From contig NZ_JABAHY010000007.1 in the NCBI RefSeq assembly GCF_012641515.1, positions 24,933 through 88,932 of the forward strand: a stretch of 64,000 nt of DNA, read 5' to 3'. A program made the translations under genes and the position numbers. The notes under the pieces are model-generated. The model did no database searches. It was not told the origin of the DNA and saw nothing but the letters and a program-made list of their open reading frames with translations. Numbering within the stretch: position 1 is the first letter of the stretch; each line of letters opens with the position of its first letter. This DNA is from Nesterenkonia sedimenti. GTDB taxonomy: Bacteria > Actinomycetota > Actinomycetes > Actinomycetales > Micrococcaceae. Below, in pieces: positions 1 through 8,259 of this stretch.

Positions 1-734
1 GGGCGGCGCTGGTCGCTGCAGCAGGGGTCGTGTTCTTCATACTCCGCAAGTCCCGTCTTGAGGACCGGAAAACCAAGGATAATCGCGAGCGAGCATCAGT
101 CAAGGAAGCGTTAGGTAACGGTAGCTATAGGGCTGCCCTGGCCTCTGGCTTTGCGAACGGGTGGGCAACCTTCGGACTACGAAACTCCGTGGTTCCACTC
201 TTTGCTGCATCAGCCTTCGTCGGTACCAGCTGGTTCATCGACTCTGGCCAGCTTGCAGGCATTGCCCTGGCATGTTTTGCCTTGGGCAACGTTGCTATAG
301 TGCTTACTCTCGCCAAACGCTCCGACTCATGGGGGCGGCGCCCGCCCATCATCGTTGGACTGCTTACCGCAGGAGTCGCCACAGGAGCCCTAGGGTTCTC
401 CCCTGAGCCGTGGGTGCTGTTGCTTCTCAGCCTCATTGGCGGTGCTGGTACCGGCCTGATTGTGCCTGCCCAGCAGGCGGCCCTGGGGGACATTGTGGGG
501 GAGGGGCGCAACGGTGGTACCGTCATTTCCACTTTTCAAATGGTGCAGGACCTAGGCGGCATCATTGGCCCGCTCCTGGCGGGGCTTCTGGTAGACCACG
601 GCGGGTACACTTGGGCCTTTGGCCTCGCTGGGCTGATTTTGATGCTCGCAGCAGGGGCTTGGGTGGTTGCGCCGGAAACGTTGGTCAGAAAGAACCGCAA
701 CTTTGGTAATGGGAAAAACTTGGAAGAGTCTTAA
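1..734 (+). CDS. MFS transporter, C-terminal half (partial at window edge)
   Basis: The reading frame is open from base 3, so the gene starts upstream of the window; the GTG at 30 is internal. The visible part is a run of hydrophobic helices with loops such as KRSDSWGRRPP, an MFS-like cytoplasmic loop, and a glycine-rich helix around GTGLIVPAQQAALGD. This fits the second half of a 12-helix major facilitator superfamily secondary transporter. The substrate cannot be told. The stop codon TAA lies inside the TTAA target duplication of the adjacent insertion sequence. Without that element the gene would end convergently against the ATP-grasp gene at 2408, with a 4-bp overlap, so the two may be functionally related (inference). 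Confidence 0.85.
   Translation, partial: AALVAAAGVVFFILRKSRLEDRKTKDNRERASVKEALGNGSYRAALASGFANGWATFGLRNSVVPLFAASAFVGTSWFIDSGQLAGIALACFALGNVAIVLTLAKRSDSWGRRPPIIVGLLTAGVATGALGFSPEPWVLLLLSLIGGAGTGLIVPAQQAALGDIVGEGRNGGTVISTFQMVQDLGGIIGPLLAGLLVDHGGYTWAFGLAGLILMLAAGAWVVAPETLVRKNRNFGNGKNLEES
731..734. repeat. Left TTAA target-site duplication of the IS1380-type element
   Basis: TTAA here pairs with the identical TTAA at 2408-2411, directly outside the inverted repeats. It supplies the TAA stop of the MFS gene. Confidence 0.8.
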
Positions 735-2407
735 CCTCCTTCTTTCATGGGACACCGTTGAGCGGAGCTGAGGGCCGGCTGGTGAGCTGATTCAGGCCAA
801 GAAGAAGGTCAGGGCAGGGGTGTGGCCCGAGGGTGCCGTCTCGGGTGGCCGGTTCTCCAGGTTTTCCTCAGTCGTTGGGGCAGATGGGCTGGATCGTCAT
901 GTGAAGGCCTCGCGGATTGCGATGTAGCCGTGGGCGACCTCGGTGGCCCATCGCCAGCCAGCATCGACGCGTAGCCGGATCTGCCTGGCGCCGCGGGTGA
1001 TCCTGGCGGCGGTGTGCAGGATCATGTACCGGAACGCAGCGATCTCTGCCCGACCGATGGCCGGGTGGTGCTGGTAGGCAATCAGTTTGGTCCAGGTGAT
1101 CAGGTCGTTGGCGATCATTACTACCTGCAGCCATGCTAGGTTCTCGGCGAATCCTTCGGCGGGGAATCGGGCGAGGCCGGTGGCTTTGGCCTGCCGGATC
1201 CGGTCTTCGACCCTGGCATGCTGACGATGGCGCAGCTCCAGGCCCTGGATTTTGTGGTCCACGGTTTCTGGGTCGGTGTCGGTGATGAACGCGGTGACTC
1301 GGTGCCCGTCGGCGTCAGTGAAGGACAGCTGAGCCCCAGGATGCGGGCGCTCCTTGCGCAGGATCAGCCGGGTCCCGGCTGGCCAGCTGGTGATGTTCAC
1401 GTAGTCAGTGGCATCAACCACCCACGCGCCCTCCCGGATTGAGCTGTCGGTGTTGATCGCTGCCTGCCACAGATGGGCGGGGATCTGATCGACCACCTGT
1501 TGGACGGGCTGGGTGATGAAGTAGCCGAAAGAGAACTCGACCCCGAGATCCCGGCAGTGGTCAGCGAACGCATGGGAAGCTCCAGCACTGTCGCTGCGCA
1601 CCAGCACACCAGGACCGCCTTCAACACCAGGACGTACATGTTCTGGCAGGGCTTCGACGGCCTGATCAATCTCAGTGATGTGATCAGCAGCAGTGTTCGC
1701 CCCGGCGTTGCCAGGCCGCAGGATCCCGGCCAGGGCCTCACCGCCGCTGATTTCTGGCCGGTCCAGAAACGCCAACAGCGGATGGAAACCGAAGGAGCGT
1801 TTCCAGGTGGCGGCGGCGTTCTCTTTCTCTGAGTGGGCAATGCTGATGGTGGCATCAACATCGATCACCAAAGGCCCAGGATCCTCAGCACCAAGGTCAG
1901 GCCCGGCACCAGCATCCCAGGCCCTGGCGCGCGCGTCAGTACGCGCTGTCCGGATCGCCGGCAGCCTCTGCTCAGTGACGCGGTCCAGTACTCGCCAGGT
2001 GGTGGGCATCGAGGCTACCGGTCCGAAAACATCCTGGCGATCAGTCAACGTCTGGATTCCTGAGATGTTGGTGGCCCCGTCGGCGACCGCGGCCGCCAAA
2101 TCAGTGAGCACCCGACCCGGGGCGTGCACCGGCAACCCCTTATAGGAGTCCAGAAGCGACTCCGAAAGCCCGGCCACCAGGCCAGTGCGCTCGGCAAGTT
2201 CTCGCAGCATCCCGACCCCGGCATGCGACACGACTCCCTCCCCGTCGGCGGAGACTTTCATGCGGCCAGTACCCGGGATACGCTTCACTTTGAGAGTGCC
2301 CTCCGACTTGGGGTTTTGGAGCTTCGACAACTCCCATCATCCCAGGTCAGAGCGGCACTCTCGTCTATCTATGGCCTCTCAAACCCTCGTGTCATGAAAG
2401 ACCCAGG
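735..2407 (-). mobile_element. Complete IS1380-family insertion sequence
   Basis: The element is 1,673 bp with imperfect terminal inverted repeats: the left end begins CCTCCTTCTTTCATG and the right end (reverse complement) begins CCTGGGTCTTTCATG, 12 of 15 identical. It is flanked by a direct TTAA repeat at 731-734 and 2408-2411, matching the 4-bp target duplication usual for IS1380. It holds one transposase gene. The intact ends, intact frame and perfect duplication suggest a recent insertion. Confidence 0.85.
897..2330 (-). CDS. IS1380-family DDE transposase
   Basis: The product is 477 residues, the normal size for a single-ORF IS1380 transposase. The N-terminus (KVSADGEGVVSHAGVGMLRE) is typical of the family. 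Acidic catalytic candidates lie in VIDVDATISIAHSEK (about residue 157) and in VLVRSDSAGASHAF (about 245), with a C-terminal EDRIRQAKATGLARFP block. The annotated start is TTG at 2330; an in-frame TGA lies only three codons upstream, so the true start cannot be far away. A GGGAG sits immediately before the TTG, closer than an ideal ribosome-binding site. No frameshift is seen. Confidence 0.9.
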   Translation of the reverse strand: MSKLQNPKSEGTLKVKRIPGTGRMKVSADGEGVVSHAGVGMLRELAERTGLVAGLSESLLDSYKGLPVHAPGRVLTDLAAAVADGATNISGIQTLTDRQDVFGPVASMPTTWRVLDRVTEQRLPAIRTARTDARARAWDAGAGPDLGAEDPGPLVIDVDATISIAHSEKENAAATWKRSFGFHPLLAFLDRPEISGGEALAGILRPGNAGANTAADHITEIDQAVEALPEHVRPGVEGGPGVLVRSDSAGASHAFADHCRDLGVEFSFGYFITQPVQQVVDQIPAHLWQAAINTDSSIREGAWVVDATDYVNITSWPAGTRLILRKERPHPGAQLSFTDADGHRVTAFITDTDPETVDHKIQGLELRHRQHARVEDRIRQAKATGLARFPAEGFAENLAWLQVVMIANDLITWTKLIAYQHHPAIGRAEIAAFRYMILHTAARITRGARQIRLRVDAGWRWATEVAHGYIAIREAFT

Positions 2408-2411
2408 TTAA
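2408..2411. repeat. Right TTAA target-site duplication of the IS1380-type element
   Basis: This is the second copy of the TTAA target. Read on the minus strand it supplies the TAA stop of the ATP-grasp gene. Confidence 0.8.
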
Positions 2412-3823
2412 TCCCGGACTCCAAACCCTAAACAGATCACTCCGTCGTACGGCCCGACTAGCATGGGGGCCTCCCCCAAAGCATGCGTGACTCTTTCATG
2501 CCACTGTCGTATCGAGTCGGGATCCCCTGCGACGGTCAGTCGGGGTGGATCATCACTTGTGTGCAGTCTCCCGCTAACTCCAGTTCGCCGATAGGCTACG
2601 CGGAGTCGTTGCTGATTGAGGGGCAGCTTCGCCGTGGTAGCTGATATTGAATACTCTTGACGCAGAGGTAAGCGATTCTCAGGGAGAGGTGTTAGCTCAA
2701 CAGCGCTTGAAGTTCCATTAAGCAAAGGCTGTAGAACATCTGGCCTGTGAAAGGTCAGTGTTTTGATTTTTTGGTCCTGGGGTCGCGGCGTATCCGGGAA
2801 GAAGTGATCGATAATCGCCTTAGGGAGGTCGCGACCAGTACCGCGAGTTGGGTACATGTTCACTCCAATGTGAGCCCGTGAATTGAGCTCGATAATGACA
2901 AAGTCATTATCCTGTTCAGATTGAGGATCTCGGTTCCAAATGACGTCGACGGCGGCCGCAGGCAGGCCTGGAATCGCGGCTATGGCCCGGATAGAAGCTT
3001 CCCTGAGGTGTTCTGGCACTAGTTCAGTAACGTCTTCGACGTCTCCTCCAGCGCTGGCGTTTGCTTTTTCCCGTAGCTGAATATGGGCGCCTTCTGCTGG
3101 AATTGAGGAGAGCGTCATTTCTCGCCGATTTAGCATCGAACGGACCTCATAGTCCTTTCTGATGAGCCCCGAAGCGAGGAACGGGTTCTTTCTTCGTTCC
3201 TGGTTCTTGTCAGCAATCAGTTGGCTTACACTGCGTGTGCCGTCCCCGATTACGTGGGCTGGGATGCGGCGGACAGCTGCTACGAATTTGTCTCCCACAA
3301 CGTAGATTCGGTAGTCGTCGCCAGAATGGTGGCGTTCAAGGACGACTTTCTGTACGCGCAGTTCATCTACAAGGTGCGTATAACATTCCTCAAGTTGTGA
3401 TGCGTCTTGAATATTCGCGAAGACTCCTCGGCCACGCGATCCGTGGGATGGTTTGAGGACCACAGGATAACCCAGTTGCCCAGCGCGATCGGCTAATGCT
3501 CCGGCAGTCGTTTCCGATGTCCGGAGCTCTTGGGACTTCGGCACGGGTACCCCGGCAGCACGTAGAGACGCGGTCGTCGCGTATTTCGATTCCACAGTGT
3601 TGTAGGCGTTGCGCGAGATTTCACTCGAAGCTCGTGAGCGGTCGAAGCGAACGGTGCGGACGCCGTCAGAAAGTTCGAGCTTCCTGCCATTGGGCGCCAG
3701 GAGCTTTACGCGCAGGCCGCGCCGCCACGCTTCAAGAGCGATTGTATGACTTGATAACACCCCTGAGCCGAAGGATGAACTGACCACGTCCGGGGTGAAA
3801 TACTCCGGCCATTCGCGCTCCAT
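2408..3823 (-). CDS. ATP-grasp ligase with C-terminal acylphosphatase-like domain (paralogue A)
   Basis: A 471-residue protein. Residues about 80-330 have the ATP-grasp order seen in cyanophycin synthetase and GshF: GVPVPKSQEL, then LGYPVVLKPSHGSRGRGVF (nucleotide-binding lysine and glycine loop), VVLERHHSGDDYRIYVVGD, a GDGTRSVSQLI segment, REKANASAGGDVEDVTELVP, and the metal-binding IIELNSRAHIGVNMYP. The last ~80 residues (RLRVAYRRTGVSGRL ... PRLTVAGDPDSIRQW) resemble an acylphosphatase-fold domain. Members of this superfamily join a carboxylate to an amine or thiol with ATP; the substrate is unknown here. AAAGGAG stands 8 bases before the ATG. It is divergent from two paralogues, and base composition is less GC-rich than the core genes, suggesting transfer (inference). 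Confidence 0.8.
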   Translation of the reverse strand: MEREWPEYFTPDVVSSSFGSGVLSSHTIALEAWRRGLRVKLLAPNGRKLELSDGVRTVRFDRSRASSEISRNAYNTVESKYATTASLRAAGVPVPKSQELRTSETTAGALADRAGQLGYPVVLKPSHGSRGRGVFANIQDASQLEECYTHLVDELRVQKVVLERHHSGDDYRIYVVGDKFVAAVRRIPAHVIGDGTRSVSQLIADKNQERRKNPFLASGLIRKDYEVRSMLNRREMTLSSIPAEGAHIQLREKANASAGGDVEDVTELVPEHLREASIRAIAAIPGLPAAAVDVIWNRDPQSEQDNDFVIIELNSRAHIGVNMYPTRGTGRDLPKAIIDHFFPDTPRPQDQKIKTLTFHRPDVLQPLLNGTSSAVELTPLPENRLPLRQEYSISATTAKLPLNQQRLRVAYRRTGVSGRLHTSDDPPRLTVAGDPDSIRQWHERVTHALGEAPMLVGPYDGVICLGFGVRD

Positions 3824-4428
3824 AGCGCACTCCTTTTAAAATCATTGGGTCCCTGCAGGGAAGGCCACGACAGGCCTCGTATCTGGATGTCAGCCTATCT
3901 TTTCCCCTGTCATATTGGGCGCGCCCCGCCGGGAGTCGATGGCAGCCGGAATATGGTGTGGGTGAACTACCGGATCTTTAGTTGTCATTCAGCAGACTGA
4001 TGCACGGTGTAAGAGGCTCTTTTTTGCGTTTTCGTGACCAATGGCGACGTACCTGAAGGACTCGACTTGGCTTTGGCACATGCGGTTTTGCACCTGCGTG
4101 TCGAGTCCAGGGTTTCGGCACCTTCGAATATCTCGACAGGCCTTCATCGCCGCCTACCTCATCAGTCGCGTTTCGGCCCCACCCACTTTTCAGTCGTGCC
4201 ATACGAGGGTCCCGCTCTTGGTGGCCATTGCCGTCGTCGGAATGGGTGAGCTTATCGATTCCGCGCAGCGTCCAGGTGTCTCGCCGGCTTCGGGGAGCCG
4301 CTCACTGGCGGTCCGCGGGTTGTCCGGGCTCATTCGATTAGCGCCGCCACGGGAACTCGAACTGCAGTCCCGGAGAGTCTGCTGTACAGGAACACTCTGT
4401 GAATAACTAGCCGGCGTCCAGGAACAAT
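3824..4428. other. 605-bp divergent intergenic region between ATP-grasp genes
   Basis: No convincing gene lies here. It must carry the promoters of the leftward and rightward ATP-grasp genes. Visible structure: a perfect 9-bp inverted repeat GGACTCGAC at 4058-4066 with GTCGAGTCC at 4100-4108, enclosing two near-identical direct copies GCACATGCG and GCACCTGCG; and a hairpin at 4350-4373. Open frames on both strands (plus 4041-4406; minus 4202-3978, 74 codons, very basic C-terminus) lack a clear ribosome-binding site and family resemblance. Confidence 0.5.
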
Positions 4429-5724
4429 GTGCATCGTGTACGAATGCTGTCAGCGAATGTTTATCCCATCGCGAAACCGCTCCGGCAGCTCGGCCAGACA
4501 GAGCTAACCAATTCCCTGCTGGAACGAGAGTGCCTGGCGTACGGGCTCACCACCCTGCGCACATCACGGCAGAGTTTCATTGCTGAAGACTCCCAGGGGC
4601 GTCGTCTGCCCTTCAACAAGAGCGGCACTGTGCTCAGCTCCCGCCCGGCTGCCCCGTTGACCATGGATAAGCACTCCACCAGGATGCTGCTCCAGCAGGT
4701 TGGAGTTCCTGCCCCGAAAGGGCGGCTGTTCTCCCAGGAGAGGTTCGCTGAGGCTGCATCCTATGCCGAGGAGATCGGCTATCCCGTCGTCGTGAAGCCG
4801 CTGCGGGGCACCCATGGGCGAGGGGTCGTCACCGGAATCTCGGATGAGAAGGAACTGGCTTGGGCCTTCGATAGTCTCGCGAAATCTGCGCATGCACGCG
4901 ACGATGTCATTCTGGAAGAACACATCGAGGGAGAGGCCTATCGGATTATCGTGCTTGGAGACGAAGTAGTCTCGGCACTGATCAGCCGACGAGGTGCCGT
5001 CACCGGCGATGGTGAGAAAACGGTTAGGGAGCTTATCGAGGAACGACAGCAACAGCGGCTGTTGAACCCCCATCTGATGGCACGACCCATTCGAAGGGGG
5101 AGCCGGCTGACCCACCTGTTGGCCAGACAAGACGTCACTCTCGATTCCGTCCTGGAGCCCGGCCGGACCGTAGAGATCACCTATGGTTCGAATACCAGCC
5201 AGGGTGGTGAACACGCTCAGGTCCTAGACCGTATGCACCCATCGATCCTTGAGGCCAGTGTGGAGTCGGTCAAGGCCCTACCCGGACTCGGGTTCGGAGG
5301 TGTTGACTTCATCATTTCCGATATTGAGAAACCTCTCGACCAGCAGCGGGCCGCGATCTGTGAGATCAACTCAATGCCTTCAGTGGATTCACATGAGTAC
5401 CCCCTTTACGGGGAGCCCATTTCTGTGCCGCGGAAAATGGTGGAGGCCTCCGCCGAGGCTGCAGGAATAAGCCTCCGTGAATATAACCCTCATTTGTCAG
5501 TCCACGCTGAAATAGACGCCACTGATAGGAACCCCCGCTACCGGAGGTGGCTGCGACGACAGGCAATGGATCTCGGCCTCGACTGCCGGCTTCGTCCCAT
5601 CGGGAGCAGAAGAATTAAAGTCGACCTTCAGGGTGGAGCAGAACCTGTCGCAGCATGGCTGGCTTTGAGTATCCACAGCCCCTACGGTCTGGATCCCAAG
5701 AAAGTGGAAGTGATTCATGCCTGA
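4429..5724 (+). CDS. ATP-grasp ligase with C-terminal acylphosphatase-like domain (paralogue B)
   Basis: A 431-residue protein. The ATP-grasp core runs from GVPAPKGRLF through IGYPVVVKPLRGTHGRGVV, VILEEHIEGEAYRIIVLGD, GDGEKTVRELI and SNTSQGGEHAQVLD to AICEINSMPSVDSHEYP, so the glycine loop and the E-x-N metal site are intact. The C-terminal part (NPRYRRWLRRQAMDLGL ... RRIKVDLQGGAEPVAAW) follows the acylphosphatase pattern of an R-containing strand, helix, G/V strands and a helix. Start: GTG at 4429 with CCAGGA just upstream; ATG at 4444 is an alternative. The stop overlaps the next gene by 8 bases, indicating co-translation. The reaction is presumably amide or peptide ligation; the substrate is unknown. 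Confidence 0.82.
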   Translation: MHRVRMLSANVYPIAKPLRQLGQTELTNSLLERECLAYGLTTLRTSRQSFIAEDSQGRRLPFNKSGTVLSSRPAAPLTMDKHSTRMLLQQVGVPAPKGRLFSQERFAEAASYAEEIGYPVVVKPLRGTHGRGVVTGISDEKELAWAFDSLAKSAHARDDVILEEHIEGEAYRIIVLGDEVVSALISRRGAVTGDGEKTVRELIEERQQQRLLNPHLMARPIRRGSRLTHLLARQDVTLDSVLEPGRTVEITYGSNTSQGGEHAQVLDRMHPSILEASVESVKALPGLGFGGVDFIISDIEKPLDQQRAAICEINSMPSVDSHEYPLYGEPISVPRKMVEASAEAAGISLREYNPHLSVHAEIDATDRNPRYRRWLRRQAMDLGLDCRLRPIGSRRIKVDLQGGAEPVAAWLALSIHSPYGLDPKKVEVIHA

Positions 5725-6769
5725 CACGAAGAAGGCGAAATCCTTGACGAATCCTGCGTCGTTGAACACCGGCCAGTACGATGCTTGGTGCTTGCGAACT
5801 GCGATGCTGGCAAGGGGCCTTGCAACCACGAGCATGCCCGGAGACATGGTGTTTGCCCGCGTGGGGGGAGAGGTTGCCTTGGCCTACAAACACCTCGGCT
5901 CATATGGCACCACCTACGCCGGGATGGGGCAGGCGCGGTCCCTGCCCCGGACTTGGATGACCGTGGACGCTTCGGGACTGCCTGTCCCTCGATTCCGAAC
6001 CGTTCCGAAGAATGCGGGCGGAAAAGCGGTGCTGTTCGCCCGGTTGGCCGGGCTACCAGTGCTAGTCTCTTCGCAGTCCGGAAGTCATCGACGAGTTGCG
6101 GAGAAGCCGGCAGCGGTTCGCGAAGCAGTCACTGAACTCAACTCAAAGCTTGAGGAGTCCTTACTAGTCTCCACCACACCCGGACACCAGATAGTGCGGA
6201 TACTGGTGCGGGGTGGAGCCGTATTGGCGGTTGCGGGTGAGAGACGTAAGGAAGAGCTCTCCCTGAACGATCTGGATTCGGGCCTCCAAGAGCTTGCGAT
6301 TCAAGCGGTTGAAGCGATGCCGGGTCTGGATATGGCCAGTGTGACTCTGGCAGTAGCCACACTGGAGAGTGCCGAGGGCGCGATCCTTGAGAGAGTCAAC
6401 CACCATCCTCATCTGCGTGAATTTTCTCGAGGGTCACGGCGGGAAGCCCAGCGGCTTGCAGAACGTTTCGTGACGGATGCAGCCGAGGAACGCGGCTTCA
6501 GCCTTCCACCTGCCCAGGAGTCTCGGGCTCTTCGAATACGGTTCACCGGGGCCGCCGCCCCTGAACGACTGGGCCTGGGCATCAACGAGTTTGCTGACAG
6601 CTTGGGGCTAACTCGCCCGGATGGCGATGCCCGGATCATTCCAGACGGGGCAGAGCTGAACATCGAGGGGCGTCCCAGTGACATCGCCATGCTGGTCACC
6701 CGCGCCGGTATTGGGCTGGCCGATGGAGAGTCCGCCCACATGGTGGAGACCTTTGACATGGCGGAGTAG
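5717..6769 (+). CDS. Degenerate ATP-grasp-like protein (paralogue C)
   Basis: A 350-residue protein sharing the layout of its upstream neighbour but without catalytic motifs. GLPVPRFRTVP and LAGLPVLVSSQSGSHRRV stand where the glycine-rich loop should be; VSTTPGHQIVRILVRGGAV matches the EGEAYRIIVLGDEV strand pair; AVEAMPGLDMASVTLAVAT and LERVNHHPHLREF match the VKALPGL and EINSMPSVDSHEY blocks. The ~90-residue GDG...R segment is missing. The C-terminus (ALRIRFTG ... GAELNIEGRPSDIAMLV) again looks acylphosphatase-like. It is probably a non-catalytic partner of paralogue B, with which it overlaps by 8 bases (inference). Searched alone it might be called hypothetical. Confidence 0.7.
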   Translation: MPDTKKAKSLTNPASLNTGQYDAWCLRTAMLARGLATTSMPGDMVFARVGGEVALAYKHLGSYGTTYAGMGQARSLPRTWMTVDASGLPVPRFRTVPKNAGGKAVLFARLAGLPVLVSSQSGSHRRVAEKPAAVREAVTELNSKLEESLLVSTTPGHQIVRILVRGGAVLAVAGERRKEELSLNDLDSGLQELAIQAVEAMPGLDMASVTLAVATLESAEGAILERVNHHPHLREFSRGSRREAQRLAERFVTDAAEERGFSLPPAQESRALRIRFTGAAAPERLGLGINEFADSLGLTRPDGDARIIPDGAELNIEGRPSDIAMLVTRAGIGLADGESAHMVETFDMAE

Positions 6770-6805
6770 CTCGAGCAGACCGACCCACTTGCCCCGGCAT
6801 GACAG

Positions 6806-6847
6806 AAGGGGCGGGTGCCAGTCATTGAGAACTGACACCCGCCCCTT
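6806..6847. terminator. Bidirectional terminator between ATP-grasp operon and amtB
   Basis: A 17-base stem, AAGGGGCGGGTGCCAGT paired with ACTGACACCCGCCCCTT (16 of 17), with an 8-base loop. It lies between the convergent ATP-grasp gene and amtB. Confidence 0.8.
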
Positions 6848-6879
6848 CCTCAAGGTGCGGTGATGAGTCGCTGGTGGAG

Positions 6880-8130
6880 TTACTCCTTGGCAGCAGGTGC
6901 AGCCAGCTCGTAGGCGGTCTCGCCGTGAGCAGCGGAGTCGATACCCTCTTCCTCCACATCGGGCTCCACACGGAAGCCAATCGTCTTGTGCAGGGCCAGA
7001 CCGATGATGTAAGTCACCACGAAGGTGAACACCAGGGTGACCAGGCATGCGACAGCCTGAGCGATCAGGAGGTCGATGCCACCACCGGTGAGCAGGCCAC
7101 CGGCGTACTCGAACTCGTCGGCAGCCAGCAGGCTCTCATCGGCGAACAGACCGATCGCGATAGTGCCCCACAGGCCAGCAACGAAGTGCAGACCCACAAC
7201 ATCCAGAGTGTCGTCGTACTTCAGAGTGAACTTCAGGTTCACAGCGATCTGGCAGATGACACCGGAGACGATACCGATGACGATCGCCCAGATCGGAGTC
7301 ACATAGGCACAGGCCGGAGTGATGGCGACCAGACCAGCAACGATGCCGGATGCAGCACCTGTGGCAGTGGGCTTCTGGCCACGGGCCCACTCAGTGATCA
7401 GCCAAGCCACTAGGGCAGCAGCGGGGCAGAGCATAGTGTTGATCCAGTTGATTCCCACCTGGGCGGCGTCGCCGGCCTCACCAACGTTGAAGCCGAACCA
7501 ACCGAACCACAGGATCGAAGCACCCAGCAGAACCAGCGGCATATTGTGACCGCGGGTCGGGGCGAAGTCACTACGCGGGCCGATCACCAGGACCAGGGCC
7601 AGGGCAGCCAGACCGGCGCACATGTGCACCACCAGGCCACCAGCGAAGTCAACAGCCTCACCCACGGCGGAGCCGATGGGGCCGGTGGTCAGCAGGCCAT
7701 CGCCCCATACCCAGTGGGCCAGGGGAGCGTAGACCAGGGTCATCCAGATCGGAACGAAGATCATCCAGGTGGAGAACTTCGCCCGGTCGGCGATAGCACC
7801 GGAGATCAGCGCAGTGGTGATAATCGCGAAGGTCGCACCGAATCCAACCTCCACCAGGGCGTACTGGTCTTCAGAGCCGACCATATCGCTCTGGGCAAAG
7901 TTATCCGCGGGGTTGCCGAACAGTGCTCCGACTGATTCGCCGAACGCCATGCTGTCGCCCCACAGGGCCCAGACCAAGGCGACCAGACCCATGGCGGCAA
8001 AGCTCATCATCATCATGTTGACCGCGGACTTCGCCTTGGAAAGGCCACCGTAGAACAGGGCCAGGCCAGGGGTCATGAACAGGACCAGGGCACCGGCCAC
8101 AATGAGCCAGACCACTTCATAAACTTCCAT
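6880..8130 (-). CDS. amtB: Ammonium transporter AmtB
   Basis: A 416-residue, roughly 11-helix membrane channel of the Amt/Mep/Rh family that conducts ammonium or ammonia inward. The conserved pore histidines are present as GGLVVHMCAGLAAL (His169) and VGLHFVAGLWGT (His315), and the N-terminus MTPGLALFYGGLSKAKSAVN is typical. GGAGGG lies 6 bases before the ATG at 8130. It is the last gene of a leftward block after ftsY. In many related genomes amtB is followed by glnK and glnD before ffh; neither is found nearby here. Confidence 0.95.
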   Translation of the reverse strand: MEVYEVVWLIVAGALVLFMTPGLALFYGGLSKAKSAVNMMMMSFAAMGLVALVWALWGDSMAFGESVGALFGNPADNFAQSDMVGSEDQYALVEVGFGATFAIITTALISGAIADRAKFSTWMIFVPIWMTLVYAPLAHWVWGDGLLTTGPIGSAVGEAVDFAGGLVVHMCAGLAALALVLVIGPRSDFAPTRGHNMPLVLLGASILWFGWFGFNVGEAGDAAQVGINWINTMLCPAAALVAWLITEWARGQKPTATGAASGIVAGLVAITPACAYVTPIWAIVIGIVSGVICQIAVNLKFTLKYDDTLDVVGLHFVAGLWGTIAIGLFADESLLAADEFEYAGGLLTGGGIDLLIAQAVACLVTLVFTFVVTYIIGLALHKTIGFRVEPDVEEEGIDSAAHGETAYELAAPAAKE

Positions 8131-8228
8131 GGTTCCCTCCAGGAAAACTGCTCACCGGTGGCTCTCACCGGTGCGAGCTGGGGACCATGTTTCTCTTAAC
8201 GTGTTTCGTGCCGAGTGCCCTGATGTTT

Positions 8229-8250
8229 CAGGAGAGTTAAATCTCTCCTG
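8229..8250 (-). terminator. Hairpin downstream of ftsY
   Basis: Perfect 8-bp inverted repeat CAGGAGAG-N6-CTCTCCTG, 10 bases after the ftsY stop. There is no obvious U-tract, so termination may be partial and amtB could receive read-through. Confidence 0.5.
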
Positions 8251-8259
8251 GGGAATGGG

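Noticed and set aside
3978..4202. 74-codon minus-strand frame as a precursor peptide for the ATP-grasp enzymes
   Set aside because: Position is suggestive, but no ribosome-binding site or core-peptide pattern is evident; kept only as a check in Part 2.
4345..4375. tRNA-like 3' arm on the minus strand near GGGAACTCGAACTGC
   Set aside because: The loop is too long for a T arm and no acceptor, D or anticodon arms can be built.
4041..4406. 121-codon plus-strand open frame in the divergent ATP-grasp spacer
   Set aside because: No ribosome-binding site, no family resemblance, and it ends inside a hairpin region just before the next gene.
8175..8235. Three GAAAC repeats (minus strand) upstream of amtB as GlnR half-sites
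   Set aside because: Spacing does not fit the GTNAC-N6-GAAAC arrangement, so no operator is called.
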